Part shown: positions 16,739 to 27,160 of the stretch, in pieces | Layout: every line of letters begins with the position of its first letter | Numbering within the stretch: position 1 is the first letter of the stretch | DNA from: Nocardioides pinisoli | GTDB lineage: Bacteria > Actinomycetota > Actinomycetes > Propionibacteriales > Nocardioidaceae | Length of the DNA: 64,000 nt | Reading direction: 5' to 3' | NCBI RefSeq assembly: GCF_024199985.1 | Contig: NZ_JANARS010000001.1 | Coordinates: 682,001-746,000, forward strand | Translations under genes and position numbers: made by a program | Notes under the pieces: generated by a model | The model's input: the letters and a program-made list of their open reading frames with translations, nothing else | The model's database searches: none | What the model was told of the DNA's origin: nothing

Positions 16739-18466
16739 TCAGGCGCCGAGGAGCGTGCGCACCTTCGCGGGGCCGAGCGCCAGCACCAGCGTGGGCAGGC
16801 GCGGGCCGCGGTCGGCGTCCACGAGCAGGTTGTAGAGGAGCCGGAAGAAGTCCTTCTGGTCGGCCTTGACCTGGTCGGTCGGGGCGTCGTCGAAGCCGAG
16901 GCCGCGGGCGACCTTGGGCGTGCCGTAGACCACCGACGTGACGGCGTCGAGGTCGCCGTCGTCGGGGAGGCGGTCGAGGAAGATCCGCAGCCACACCTCC
17001 TCGTCCTCGGTGAGCGAGGACAGCCTCTCCGTGTCCGGCGTCTCGCGGACGGTGGTGCGCTCGTCGGCAGGCACGTGCTCGACGGTCCACTGCATCGCCT
17101 TGGACAGTCGCGGCTCGAGGTCGGCGACCGAGTCGTGCGGGAAGCCCGAGGACTCCACGATCCGGGAGATCAGCTCGGCCGAGCCGGCGGTCACGTCGGC
17201 GACCGACGACAGGGTGCGGAACGGCACCGCCACGGCGGGCATGGGCAGCCGGCCGGTGGCCGCCGTCTCGGCGGCGCGGTGCCAGGCCAGGGTGGCGACG
17301 TCGGCCTTGGCGGGGTCGGCGGCCTTGCGGCCCAGGGCGTCCCACTCGTCGTAGAGCCGCACGACGGACGCGCCGAAGTCGATGTCGAAGGCCTGCGTCG
17401 GCGCCCGGCGCACGTAGAGCCAGCGCAGCATCGGCGACTCGAGGATCCGCAGCGCGTCGGACGCGGTGGGTACGCCGCCTGCCGACGACGACATCTTCTG
17501 CACGCCGGCGAAGCCGACGAACGCGTAGATCACCCGGGCCGGGGCGCGCCAGTCGAAGATCGACGACACGATCTCGGTGCCGACCGTGTAGGACGATCCG
17601 GGCGTCATGTGGTCGCGGCCGGCGGGCTCGAAGTTGACCTTCTCGAAGGCCCAGCGCATCGGCCAGTCGACCTTCCACACCAGCTTGCCGTCGGTGTCGG
17701 TGGACAGGTCGGTCGTGCCGACGAAGCCGCACGAGGAGCAGGTGTAGGACAGCGTCGTGGTGGAGTCGTCGTAGGCCGTCGTGGTGACGGTGTCGCGACC
17801 GCACTGGCGGCAGTAGGGGCGGTAGGGGAAGCGGGCGATCGCGTCGGAGGCCGACGCCGCGGTCGGGTCGCCCTCCTCGTCGTCCTCGTTGGCGACCGAG
17901 TCCGCCAGGTCGGCGGCCTCCTGCTCGGAGGCGTCCGCGGCGGGCGCCACCTTCTTGGTGCGGTGCTTGGCGAGCACCGCCTCGATCTCGTCGCGGCGCG
18001 AGACGGCCTCGAGGACCTGCTCGCGGTAGGCGCCGGCGGTGTACATCTGCGTCTGCGAGATCTCCTCCATCTCGACGCCGAGCTCGCGCAGCGCCTCCTG
18101 GAGGGGTGCCTTGAAGTGCTCCGCCCAGCTGGGGTGGCACTCCCACGGGTCGGGCACCGCGGACAGCGGGCGTCCGATGTGGTCGGCCCACTCGGCCGGC
18201 ACGCCGGCCGGCACCTTGCGGAAGCGGTCGAAGTCGTCCCACGAGTGGAGGTGGCGCACCGGCACGCCGCGGCGGCGCAGCTCCTCGGCCACGAAGTGGG
18301 GCGTGATGAACTCGCGCAGGTTGCCGAGGTGGATCGGCCCGCTGGGGGAGGCGCCGGACGCGACGGTCACGAGGTTGCCCTCGCCGGCGTGGCGTACGGC
18401 GTCGTCCGCCGCTCGCGTCACCCAGTCGACCGGATCGCCCTGCCGCTGCCGTCCACCTCGTGCCAT
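16739..18466 (-). CDS. lysS: Class I lysyl-tRNA synthetase
   Basis: LysRS-I charges tRNA-Lys. The 575-residue protein has the HIGH-type motif SGPIHLGN at residues 42-49 and the KMSKS-type motif KMSSSAGG near residue 325. Between them are two CxxC pairs (CRQCGRDT, CSSCGFVG) for zinc. An acidic insert (EDDEEGDP) precedes the zinc region. Class I LysRS is the archaeal-type enzyme found in some actinobacteria. The ATG at 18466 is supported by TAGCCT 7 nt upstream; the longer frame to 18748 reads into the promoter gap. Confidence 0.92.
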   Translation of the reverse strand: MARGGRQRQGDPVDWVTRAADDAVRHAGEGNLVTVASGASPSGPIHLGNLREFITPHFVAEELRRRGVPVRHLHSWDDFDRFRKVPAGVPAEWADHIGRPLSAVPDPWECHPSWAEHFKAPLQEALRELGVEMEEISQTQMYTAGAYREQVLEAVSRRDEIEAVLAKHRTKKVAPAADASEQEAADLADSVANEDDEEGDPTAASASDAIARFPYRPYCRQCGRDTVTTTAYDDSTTTLSYTCSSCGFVGTTDLSTDTDGKLVWKVDWPMRWAFEKVNFEPAGRDHMTPGSSYTVGTEIVSSIFDWRAPARVIYAFVGFAGVQKMSSSAGGVPTASDALRILESPMLRWLYVRRAPTQAFDIDFGASVVRLYDEWDALGRKAADPAKADVATLAWHRAAETAATGRLPMPAVAVPFRTLSSVADVTAGSAELISRIVESSGFPHDSVADLEPRLSKAMQWTVEHVPADERTTVRETPDTERLSSLTEDEEVWLRIFLDRLPDDGDLDAVTSVVYGTPKVARGLGFDDAPTDQVKADQKDFFRLLYNLLVDADRGPRLPTLVLALGPAKVRTLLGA

Positions 18467-18719
18467 GCGGGCAAGGCTATCGGTGGCCGGGACGACGCCG
18501 ACGACGGGCGTCACGACCGCGACGGCCCTACGAACGGCGCTACGAATGGCGCAGCTGGACGGCGCCGTTCGGCGCCGGAGCCGACCCCCGTGGCGGCTCC
18601 GACGCCTGCTCCGAGGAGCGGGGCCAGCCGCACACCCCCGCGGCAGCTGGCGTGGACAGTATCGACTGGCCGCTCCGTGCCACGCGGATCCAGAGTGCCG
18701 GTGGCAGTAAACTGCCACC
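18467..18719. other. 253-bp divergent intergenic region
   Basis: It holds the lysS -10 (TAGCCT, minus strand) and the LuxR-type gene's -10 (TAAACT). A tandem 12-mer (CTACGAACGGCG then CTACGAATGGCG, 18528-18551) lies midway. I see no ORF with convincing codon use here. Confidence 0.5.
18701..18718. promoter_or_regulatory. Operator-like palindrome over the -10 of the LuxR-type gene
   Basis: GTGGCAGTAAACTGCCAC is a perfect 7-bp inverted repeat with a 4-nt spacer. It contains the -10 hexamer TAAACT (18708-18713) and ends 1 nt before the ATG at 18720. A protein bound here would block transcription, which suggests autorepression. Confidence 0.5.
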
Positions 18720-19709
18720 ATGCCCGGCGACCCGTCCTCCGTCCTCACGGCCCTCGGGCTCGACCGTCGGACCGAGCAGCTCTACTTCCGGCTCGCGCCC
18801 GTCTCCGGGCACACCCTCGTGGGCGTCGCACAGCTGGTCCAGGAGCGGCCCGAGCGGCTGATGCGCGACATGGCCCCGCTCCTCGAGCGGGGGCTGGTCG
18901 TCGTCACCGAGGACCGGGTCGTCGTCCCGCCGCTGGCCGAGGCGGTCGCCGCGCTCGTGCTGCGTGAGGCGCGGTCGGCGGCCGCGTCGGCGACCACGCT
19001 GGCCGAGCTGTCGAGCGCGGTGCCGCACCTCGTGGCCTCGACGACCCGGCCCGACCCGAGCCACGTCACCGAGGTGCATCCGCTGGACGGCGAGCTGAGC
19101 TCCGGGGGCGACCCGCTTGAGCTCCTCCAGCTGATGCTGCGCACCAGTCGCGGCGACATGCTGTGGCTGCGCCCGGACGCCTGGGCGATGCCGCGCGAGT
19201 CGAAGGTGAGCGAGCTGCTCGCCGAGGCGATGGCCACCGGCCGTCGGTCCCGCGCGATCTATCCCGCGCGGGCGCTCACCGAGGCACCGGACGCCCTGCG
19301 CGTGCGTGCCGGGCTGGGCGAGCAGGTGCGGATCATCTCCGAGGTGCGCACCCGCATGTTCATCTTCGGTGACTCCCACGCCGTGCTGCCCGAGCCGATC
19401 GGCTTCACCGACGAGCCGCGGGTGCACGTGCGCCAGCGCTCCATCGTCGCGGCGCTGACCATGTGGTTCGAGTCGCTGTGGGACCGCGCCGCGCCCATGC
19501 CCGAGCTCGAAGCCGGGCGGATGGGCCCCGACGGCCGGCAGTTCCTGCTCGAGCAGCTGATGGCCGGGGCGACCGACGAGGTCATCGCGCGCACGCTGGG
19601 CATCGGCCTGCGCACCGTCCGGCGACGCATCGCCGCCCTGATGACCGAGCTCGGCGTCGACACCCGCTTCCAGGCCGGGGTCGAGGCGGTCCGGCGCGGC
19701 TGGCTCTGA
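18720..19709 (+). CDS. LuxR-type helix-turn-helix regulator
   Basis: The 329-residue cytosolic regulator has an N-terminal winged-helix, TrmB-like region (residues ~8-60), a middle domain without a recognised ligand motif, and a C-terminal LuxR-type HTH (residues ~283-329: GATDEVIARTLGIGLRTVRRRIAALMTELGV...). The leaderless ATG at 18720 sits against a perfect palindrome covering its -10, consistent with autoregulation. The target genes are not evident. Confidence 0.82.
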   Translation: MPGDPSSVLTALGLDRRTEQLYFRLAPVSGHTLVGVAQLVQERPERLMRDMAPLLERGLVVVTEDRVVVPPLAEAVAALVLREARSAAASATTLAELSSAVPHLVASTTRPDPSHVTEVHPLDGELSSGGDPLELLQLMLRTSRGDMLWLRPDAWAMPRESKVSELLAEAMATGRRSRAIYPARALTEAPDALRVRAGLGEQVRIISEVRTRMFIFGDSHAVLPEPIGFTDEPRVHVRQRSIVAALTMWFESLWDRAAPMPELEAGRMGPDGRQFLLEQLMAGATDEVIARTLGIGLRTVRRRIAALMTELGVDTRFQAGVEAVRRGWL

Positions 19710-19735
19710 CCGGGTCGGGCCCGAGCAGGGGCGAA

Positions 19736-19777
19736 CGTCATACGAGGGGGTGGCCATGCGGTCGGTTTCGTATGACG
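19736..19777. repeat. Family C palindromic repeat, copy 1
   Basis: CGTCATACGA and TCGTATGACG are perfect 10-bp arms flanking a 22-nt GGGGGTGGCCATGCGGTCGG-type loop. The same unit recurs 64 bp downstream with an identical centre. It lies between the convergent LuxR-type and lipid kinase genes. Confidence 0.7.
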
Positions 19778-19799
19778 CAGCGGCCGCGGAGACGGCGAG

Positions 19800-19841
19800 C
19801 GTCATACGAGGGGGTGGCCATGCGGTCGGTTTCGTATGACG
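19800..19841. repeat. Family C palindromic repeat, copy 2
   Basis: Direct copy of 19736-19777 over the full 42 bp. The following GCAGCGGCCG also matches the sequence after copy 1. Confidence 0.7.
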
Positions 19842-19863
19842 CAGCGGCCGGAGCGGGGCAGGC

Positions 19864-20778
19864 TCAGCGCGGGAGGATCATCGTGTACGCCGCCCGCTCG
19901 AGGCGCCAGCTGCGGCTGCGCTCGGGGCCGGAGATCTCGCCGTCGGCGGACAGCCAGAACTCGTCGCCGCTCACCTTGACCGACGTGCCGCGCAGGGTGA
20001 CCACGTCGTCGCGCTGGTCGTGCTCGCCCTTGCGCAGCCCCGCGACGTAGCCGAGCTTGGCGGCCGGCTTCACGGCGCGGCTGATCATCACGTCGAGCAG
20101 CCCGTCCTCAGTGTCGGCGTCAGGGTTGAGCTCGGTGCCGCCGCCGACGTTGCCGCCGTTGCCGATCGCGACCATCAGGACCGGACGGTCCACGTCGTTG
20201 ACGACCGTGCCGTCGAGCTCGACGCGCAGCCGCCAGCTCGGCGGGTGGAAGGCGGACAGCACGGCGCCGATGGGATAGCCGAGCTTGCCGAGGTTGACCT
20301 TGCCGACCCCGACCGCGCCGAGCCGCGTCTTCCACTTCGCGCCCTTGCGGCTGGCCTGTGCCCCGACACCGACGTGCACGTTGTTGACGACGACGTTGCC
20401 GGTCTCGTCGACGATGAGGTCGACCTCGCGGGCCTCGCCGGAGAGCACGAGCCGCGCCGCCTCCTCGACGTCGAGGGGGATGTCGTTGCCGCGGGCGAAG
20501 TCGTTGCCGGTGCCCATGGGGAGGAGCGCGAGGATCGTCTGGTCGAGCTCGCGGCGCTTGTGCAGCGCGGTCACGACCGCGTGCAGGCTGCCGTCGCCGC
20601 CGGCCACCACGACCGTACGACCGCCGGCGCGGTGGAGCACGCCGTCGAGCTCGCCGGGGTTGGACGTCTTGGCGACCTCGACCGAGGCCTCCTGCCGCAG
20701 CACGGCGAGCGCCTCGGCCAGGCGCTCCTCGTCGGAGGTGCCGGCTTCGGCGTTGGTGATGACCAGCAGGGAGCGCAC
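19864..20778 (-). CDS. Diacylglycerol kinase-family lipid kinase
   Basis: The 304-residue protein phosphorylates a lipid alcohol (diacylglycerol or related). It carries GGDGS at residues 60-64 for nucleotide binding and [10 protein letters not shown] at 87-96, with the conserved [19 protein letters not shown] motif near 215. No transmembrane helix is evident, as in DgkB-type soluble enzymes. The GTG at 20778 follows TAGGGT by 6 nt. It is divergent from the purA operon. Confidence 0.9.
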   Translation of the reverse strand: MRSLLVITNAEAGTSDEERLAEALAVLRQEASVEVAKTSNPGELDGVLHRAGGRTVVVAGGDGSLHAVVTALHKRRELDQTILALLPMGTGNDFARGNDIPLDVEEAARLVLSGEAREVDLIVDETGNVVVNNVHVGVGAQASRKGAKWKTRLGAVGVGKVNLGKLGYPIGAVLSAFHPPSWRLRVELDGTVVNDVDRPVLMVAIGNGGNVGGGTELNPDADTEDGLLDVMISRAVKPAAKLGYVAGLRKGEHDQRDDVVTLRGTSVKVSGDEFWLSADGEISGPERSRSWRLERAAYTMILPR

Positions 20779-20806
20779 GTCCGGACCCTAGCCGACGGCT
20801 GTGCGG

Positions 20807-20847
20807 TAGCGTGGCGTCGCAAGAGCCCCGGTGCCTTGTGCCGGGGC
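20807..20847 (+). promoter_or_regulatory. purA promoter and leader hairpin
   Basis: TAGCGT at 20807-20812 is a probable -10. The implied ~80-nt leader contains a 7-bp GCCCCGG / CCGGGGC stem (20825-20847) well before the Shine-Dalgarno AGAGGAGG near 20887-20894. It could be an attenuator or a stabilising 5' stem; it does not look like a known purine riboswitch. Confidence 0.35.
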
Positions 20848-20900
20848 CCTTCGCATTTCCGCACGTTCATTTCTGCCGTAGAAGACAGAGGAGGGCTGAG

Positions 20901-22180
<1,280 letters not shown>

Positions 22181-22184
<4 letters not shown>

Positions 22185-23449
22185 GGACCCTCGTCGTCGG
22201 CACCGGCGGTCGCGAGCACGCGCTCGCCCTGGCGCTCGCCGCCGACCCGGCCGTGACCGAGGTCCACGCCGCGCCCGGCAACCCCGGCATCGGCGAGGTC
22301 GCCACCCTGCACGCCGTCGACCCGATGGACGGGCCGGGCCTCGCGGCCCTTGCGACGTCGATCGGCGCCGACCTGGTCGTCGTCGGGCCCGAGGCGCCGC
22401 TGGTGGCGGGCGTCGCCGACGCCGTGCGCGACGCCGGGATCGCGGTCTTCGGTCCCTCCCGTGACGCGGCGCGGCTCGAGGGGTCCAAGGCCTTCTCCAA
22501 GGAGGTCATGGCCGCCGCCGGCGTGCCGACCGCCGGGTCGCGCACGTGCGCGACGCCCGAGGAGGTCGCCGCGGCGCTCGACGCGTTCGGCGCGCCCTAC
22601 GTCGTCAAGGACGACGCCCTGGCTGCCGGCAAGGGCGTCGTCGTGACCACCGACCGCGACGAGGCGCTCGCCCACGCGGCCGGGTGCGGACGGGTCGTGG
22701 TCGAGGAGTTCCTCGACGGGCCGGAGTTCTCCCTTTTCGTCGTCTGCGACGGCACCGTCGGCCGCCCCCTGCTGCCGGCGCAGGACTTCAAGCGCATCTT
22801 GGACGGCGGCCGCGGCCCCAACACGGGCGGCATGGGGTCCTACGCCCCGCTGGCCTGGCTGCCCGAGGGCATCGTCGACACCGTGATGGCCGACGTGGTC
22901 GCACCGACGCTGGCGGAGATGCAGCAGCGCGGCGCGCCCTTCGTGGGGTGCCTCTACGTCGGCCTCGCCCTGACCGCGGGCGGCCCGAAGGTCATCGAGT
23001 TCAACTGCCGCTTCGGCGACCCCGACGTGCAGCCGGTGCTCGCGCTGCTGACCTCCCCGCTCGGCACCCTGCTCCGCGCGGCCGCCGACGGCGACCTCGC
23101 GGCCGTCCCGGCGCCGAGCTTCGCCGAGGGCGCCTCGGTCTCGGTGGTGATGGCGAGCGCGGGCTACCCCGAGGGCTCGAGCACGGGAGACGTCATCGTC
23201 GGCACCGAGACGCTGGCCGTCGAGGACGACGTCGACGTCATCCACGCCGGCACCGCCCGGACCGACGCGGGGCTGGTGACCGCGGGAGGCCGGGTGCTCG
23301 CCGTCCGGGCGACCGGGTCGGACGTCGCCGACGCCCGCGCCAAGGCGTACGAGGGCATCTCCTCCATCAGCTTCCCGGGCGCGCAGTGGCGCCGCGACAT
23401 CGCCGCCGAGCCGCTCGGCGTGGTCGAGGGCGCTGCCTCGCGTGGCTGA
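22181..23449 (+). CDS. purD: Phosphoribosylamine-glycine ligase
   Basis: PurD (GARS) ligates glycine to phosphoribosylamine with ATP, step 2 of purine synthesis. The 422-residue ATP-grasp enzyme shows the N-terminal [24 protein letters not shown] near 68, [22 protein letters not shown] near 205 and [13 protein letters not shown] near 272. The GTG start overlaps the purA stop; its end overlaps the DUF402 gene by 8 nt. Confidence 0.95.
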
Positions 23450-23990
23450 CCGCTTCGCGCCGGGGTCGTCGGTGCGGGTCCGCGAGGTGCTGCACGGCGC
23501 CGAGTGGGCGTGGTGGGACGAGCGCGTGCTGAGCGACGACGGGACCGTGCTCGCGACCGTCCAGGCCGACGGCACCCCGATGTCGTTCCCGCCGCACCCG
23601 GTGCCGCACCCGTGGGGCCACCTCGACGCCTGGACCGGCACGACCGTCCTCAAGCTCCGCCGGACGGGCGACTGGTACTCCGTGTGGAGGTTCTTCGACG
23701 CCGACGGCGCCTTCGTGGGCTGGTACGTCAACTTCGAGACGCCCGTCGTGCGGGTCGACGGGGCCGTGGAGGTCAACGACCTGCAGCTCGACATCGTCGT
23801 CGAGCCGGACGGCGCCTGGCGCTGGAAGGACGTGCAGCACCTCGCCCCGTCGCTGGCGTCCGGGCGGATCTCGCAGGGCGAGCTGCTGGCGGTCCTCGCC
23901 GAGGCCGAGCGCGTCGCTGACCTGCTCGACCGGGATGACCGCTGGTGGGCACCGTGGGACGACTGGAGCCCGCGGGATGGGAGGATCTGA
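23442..23990 (+). CDS. DUF402 domain protein
   Basis: The 182-residue protein matches DUF402: a Trp-rich beta-barrel-like region with WYVNFETPVVR and VEVNDLQLDIVVEPDGAWRWKDV, followed by a helical C-terminus. Characterised DUF402 members are nucleoside phosphatases or RNase-linked proteins, so nucleotide hydrolysis is possible but unproven. The GTG start lies inside the purD end, and only 3 nt separate it from purB, so it is part of the pur operon. Confidence 0.8.
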   Translation: MADRFAPGSSVRVREVLHGAEWAWWDERVLSDDGTVLATVQADGTPMSFPPHPVPHPWGHLDAWTGTTVLKLRRTGDWYSVWRFFDADGAFVGWYVNFETPVVRVDGAVEVNDLQLDIVVEPDGAWRWKDVQHLAPSLASGRISQGELLAVLAEAERVADLLDRDDRWWAPWDDWSPRDGRI

Positions 23991-23993
23991 GTC

Positions 23994-25412
23994 GTGAGCG
24001 TCCCCAACGTCCTGGCCACCCGCTACGCCGGCGCCGACCTCGCCGAGATCTGGTCGCCCGAGCACAAGATCGTCCTCGAGCGCCAGCTGTGGGTCGCGGT
24101 GCTGAAGGCCCAGCGCGACCTCGGCATCGACGTGCCCGAGGGCGTCGTCGAGGCCTACGAGGCGGTCATCGACAAGGTGGACCTCGACTCCATCGCCGCG
24201 CGCGAGCGGGTGACCCGCCACGACGTGAAGGCCCGCATCGAGGAGTTCTCCGCCCTCGCCGGCCACGAGCACATCCACAAGGGCATGACCTCGCGCGACC
24301 TGACCGAGAACGTCGAGCAGCTGCAGGTACGCCGCTCGCTCGAGCTCGTCCGCGACCGCGCCGTCGCGACGCTGGTCCGCCTCGGCCGGCTCGCCGCCGA
24401 GCACGAGGCCACCGTCATGGCCGGCCGCTCGCACAACGTCGCCGCCCAGGCGACCACCCTCGGCAAGCGCTTCGCGACCATCGCGGACGAGATGCTGATC
24501 GCCGTCCAGCGGATCGAGGAGCTGCTCGCCCGCTACCCGCTGCGCGGCATCAAGGGCCCGACGGGCACCGCCCAGGACATGCTCGACCTCCTCGACGGCG
24601 ACGCCGAGCGGCTCGAGTCGCTGGAGCAGCGGGTCGCCCACCACCTCGGCTTCGAGCAGGTGCTGACCAGCGTCGGCCAGGTCTACCCCCGCTCGCTCGA
24701 CTTCGAGGTCGTCTCCGCGCTGGTGCAGCTGGTGAGCGGCCCCTCCAACCTCGCCACGACGGTGCGGCTGATGGCCGGCCACGAGCTCGTCACCGAGGGC
24801 TTCAAGGAGGGCCAGGTCGGCTCGTCGGCGATGCCGCACAAGATGAACACCCGCTCCTGCGAGCGGGTCAACGGCCTCGCGGTGATCGTCCGCGGCCACC
24901 TGTCGATGGTCAGCGAGCTCGCCGGCGACCAGTGGAACGAGGGCGACGTCTCCTGCTCGGTGGTCCGCCGCGTCGCGCTCCCCGACGCGTTCTTCGCCAC
25001 CGACGGCCTCTTCCAGACCTTCCTCACGGTGCTCGACGAGTTCGGCGCCTTCCCGGCCGTCATCCAGCGGGAGCTCGACCGCTACCTGCCGTTCCTCACG
25101 ACGACCAAGGTGCTGATGGCGGCGGTCCGCAACGGCGTGGGCCGCGAGGCCGCGCACGAGGCGATCAAGGAGGCCGCCGTGGGCACCGCCCTGGCGATGC
25201 GCGCCGGCCAGGCCGACAACGACGTCTTCGCCAAGCTCGCCGCCGACGAGCGGCTCGGGCTCACCCGCGAGCAGATCGACGCCCTCGTCGCCGACCCGAT
25301 CGAGTTCACCGGCGCCGCGGTGGCCCAGACCCGCGCGGTCGTCGCCCGGGTCGAGGCGCTCGCGGCCGCCCACCCCGCCGCAGCGGCGTACGTCCCCGGC
25401 GCGATCCTCTAG
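23994..25412 (+). CDS. purB: Adenylosuccinate lyase
   Basis: PurB removes fumarate from SAICAR and from adenylosuccinate, serving both IMP and AMP branches. The 472-residue protein has the fumarase/aspartase-superfamily signature GSSAMPHKMN near residue 279, TSRDLTENVEQ near 97 and GRSHNVAAQATTLGKR near 143. GGGAGGATCTGAGTC precedes the GTG start. It ends the purA-purD-DUF402-purB operon and is followed by two palindrome families. Confidence 0.95.
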   Translation: MSVPNVLATRYAGADLAEIWSPEHKIVLERQLWVAVLKAQRDLGIDVPEGVVEAYEAVIDKVDLDSIAARERVTRHDVKARIEEFSALAGHEHIHKGMTSRDLTENVEQLQVRRSLELVRDRAVATLVRLGRLAAEHEATVMAGRSHNVAAQATTLGKRFATIADEMLIAVQRIEELLARYPLRGIKGPTGTAQDMLDLLDGDAERLESLEQRVAHHLGFEQVLTSVGQVYPRSLDFEVVSALVQLVSGPSNLATTVRLMAGHELVTEGFKEGQVGSSAMPHKMNTRSCERVNGLAVIVRGHLSMVSELAGDQWNEGDVSCSVVRRVALPDAFFATDGLFQTFLTVLDEFGAFPAVIQRELDRYLPFLTTTKVLMAAVRNGVGREAAHEAIKEAAVGTALAMRAGQADNDVFAKLAADERLGLTREQIDALVADPIEFTGAAVAQTRAVVARVEALAAAHPAAAAYVPGAIL

Positions 25413-25493
25413 CACCACGCAGGCAGTTCGGCGCCGAGAGCCGCCCAGCCACGCTCAGGAAGCGGACTGCGGACGCGAACTGCCTTCATGGTG
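25413..25493. repeat. Family D palindrome, copy D1
   Basis: The arms CACCACGCAGGCAGTTCG and CGAACTGCCTTCATGGTG pair 16 of 18. The centre holds CACGCTCAGG. It starts on the base after the purB stop codon, consistent with a 3' end hairpin. Confidence 0.65.
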
Positions 25494-25545
25494 TGTCAGT
25501 CCCCGAGCCGGCGCTCCGAGTCGGGCCGGAGCTGTCGGCCTCCCG

Positions 25546-25605
25546 CTGAACATGTCAGGCCGTGCACGGGCCGACATGTTCAGGAATCCCCGGCCGGCCG
25601 GGGAT
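25546..25605. repeat. Two adjacent perfect palindromes (family H)
   Basis: CTGAACATGTC / GACATGTTCAG are perfect 11-bp arms at 25546-25583 with further GGCC pairing inside. A 20-bp perfect palindrome with half-site ATCCCCGGCC follows at 25586-25605. A further half GCTGAAGTTGTCAGGC (25607-25622) resembles GCTGAACATGTCAGGC (25545-25560). Confidence 0.6.
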
Positions 25606-25630
25606 CGCTGAAGTTGTCAGGCTCTTCGGA

Positions 25631-27094
25631 TCAGTCGCCGAGCCGCCAGGAGCGGACGGCGGCCGCGAAGGCCAGCGCGAGCACGGCGAGCGCCGCGAGC
25701 AGGGTGGCCCGGGCGGCCACCGGCGCGGAGGTGACGGTGCCGACCGCCTGGTAGACGGTCATCAGCAGCGCGGCGCCGAGGGCCGAGCCGATCCGCTGCC
25801 CGGTCTGCAGGGCGCCACCGGCCGCGCCGCCCATCGCGGGCGGCACCTCGGCGAGGGTGAGGGTGAAGTTGGGGGAGATGACCCCACCGCCGCCGACCCC
25901 GGCGAGGAACATCGCAGGCGCGAGCGTCCACCACAGGGTGTCGGTCGGCGAGGTCACCAGCCACGACGCCAGCGCGGTGCCGGTCATCATCACGCCGAGC
26001 GCGACCAGGGTCACCTTCCGTCCCAGGTGGCCGACCAGCCGGCCGGCGAGCGGTGACGTGGTGGCGGCACCCACGGCGAAGGGGGTCATCAGGAGCGCTG
26101 CCTGGAGCGGTGAGAAGCCCTCGCCCTCCTGCAGGTGCACCGACAGCACCAGGAAGATGCCGGTGAAGCCGGTGAAGTAGAGGGTGCCGACCAGCAGGCC
26201 GTTGGCGTAGCCGGGGAGGCCGCGCAGCAGCGACACGTCGAGCAGCGGCGGTCGGTCGAGCCGTACGGTGCGCGCCTCCCACTTCACGAACGCCCACGCC
26301 AGCGGCGGGAACGCGACGAGCACGACCAGGGCGAGGCCGACCCCGCCCTCGAGGCTGATGAGGGGGAACAGCACGGCGAGCACGGCAAGGCCGAGCAGCA
26401 CCGCGCCGACGACGTCGATGCGGGAGTCCTTCGGCGCGGCCTCCGGGCCGGCGCCGACGTGGTTGTCGGGCACCAGGCGGCGGATCAGCACCAGCGCCAC
26501 CAGGCCGATCGGCACGTTGATGAGGAAGAGGGACCGCCAGCCGTTCTCCTCGCCTAGCAGGCCGATCAGCAGGCCGCCGATCAGCGGGCCGGTCGCCGAC
26601 GCCACGGCCACGGTGAAGCCGAACATGCCGAAGGCGCGACCGCGCTCGGCGCCACGGAAGAGCTGCTGGATCAGCCCGGAGTTCTGCGGGGTGAGCAGGC
26701 CGGCGCTGGCGCCCTGGACCAGGCGGGCCAGGACGATCGCGGCCGCGTTGGGGGCGAGCCCGACCGCGGCGCTGGAGACGACGAAGCCGACCAGCCCGAT
26801 CGTCATCATCCGCCGCCGGCCGTGCGCGTCGCCCAGCCGGCCGCCGGCGACCAGCGTCATGCCGAAGGCGAGCGCGTAGCCCGACACCACCCACTGGATG
26901 GTCGCGGCCGAGGTGTCGAGCCCGGCGCGGATCGACGGCACGGCGACGTTGACGATCGTGACGTCGAGCAGCGACATGAAACCGACGACGAGGGACACCG
27001 CGAGCACGCGCCAGCGCCGCGGGTCGGGCTCGTACGCCGCCTCGTCCGTCGTCTCCTCGCCGCGCTCGCGCTCGGCCTGCTCGTCCTGGGTCAT
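25631..27094 (-). CDS. MFS drug exporter, 14-helix DHA2 type
   Basis: The 487-residue protein has about 14 transmembrane helices. The DHA2-family motif LDVTIVNVAVPSI is at residues ~42-54, GGRLGDAHGRRRM (motif A) near 95 and a second set of helices after residue 230. It likely extrudes a drug or metabolite by proton antiport. The ATG at 27094 is chosen because the longer frame reads through the divergent acylphosphatase gene. The N-terminus is very acidic (EQAERERGEE). Confidence 0.88.
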   Translation of the reverse strand: MTQDEQAERERGEETTDEAAYEPDPRRWRVLAVSLVVGFMSLLDVTIVNVAVPSIRAGLDTSAATIQWVVSGYALAFGMTLVAGGRLGDAHGRRRMMTIGLVGFVVSSAAVGLAPNAAAIVLARLVQGASAGLLTPQNSGLIQQLFRGAERGRAFGMFGFTVAVASATGPLIGGLLIGLLGEENGWRSLFLINVPIGLVALVLIRRLVPDNHVGAGPEAAPKDSRIDVVGAVLLGLAVLAVLFPLISLEGGVGLALVVLVAFPPLAWAFVKWEARTVRLDRPPLLDVSLLRGLPGYANGLLVGTLYFTGFTGIFLVLSVHLQEGEGFSPLQAALLMTPFAVGAATTSPLAGRLVGHLGRKVTLVALGVMMTGTALASWLVTSPTDTLWWTLAPAMFLAGVGGGGVISPNFTLTLAEVPPAMGGAAGGALQTGQRIGSALGAALLMTVYQAVGTVTSAPVAARATLLAALAVLALAFAAAVRSWRLGD

Positions 27095-27160
27095 CCGCGT
27101 CAGCCTCTCACCCGGTCCCAGCGGCGGGGACCGCCCGGCCGGAGGGGGCAGGATGGGGGC

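Noticed and set aside
18467..18748. 94-residue N-terminal extension of LysS
   Set aside because: It reads through the divergent promoter region. The ATG at 18466 has TAGCCT 7 nt upstream and precedes the HIGH region at the normal distance.
20825..20847. Purine or other known riboswitch upstream of purA
   Set aside because: Only one short stem is present, with no conserved purine-riboswitch junction or loop sequences.
20811..20900. N-terminal extension of PurA starting at a GTG at 20811
   Set aside because: The GTG overlaps the putative -10, and the extension is not PurA-like. The ATG at 20901 has a strong ribosome site and begins the conserved domain.
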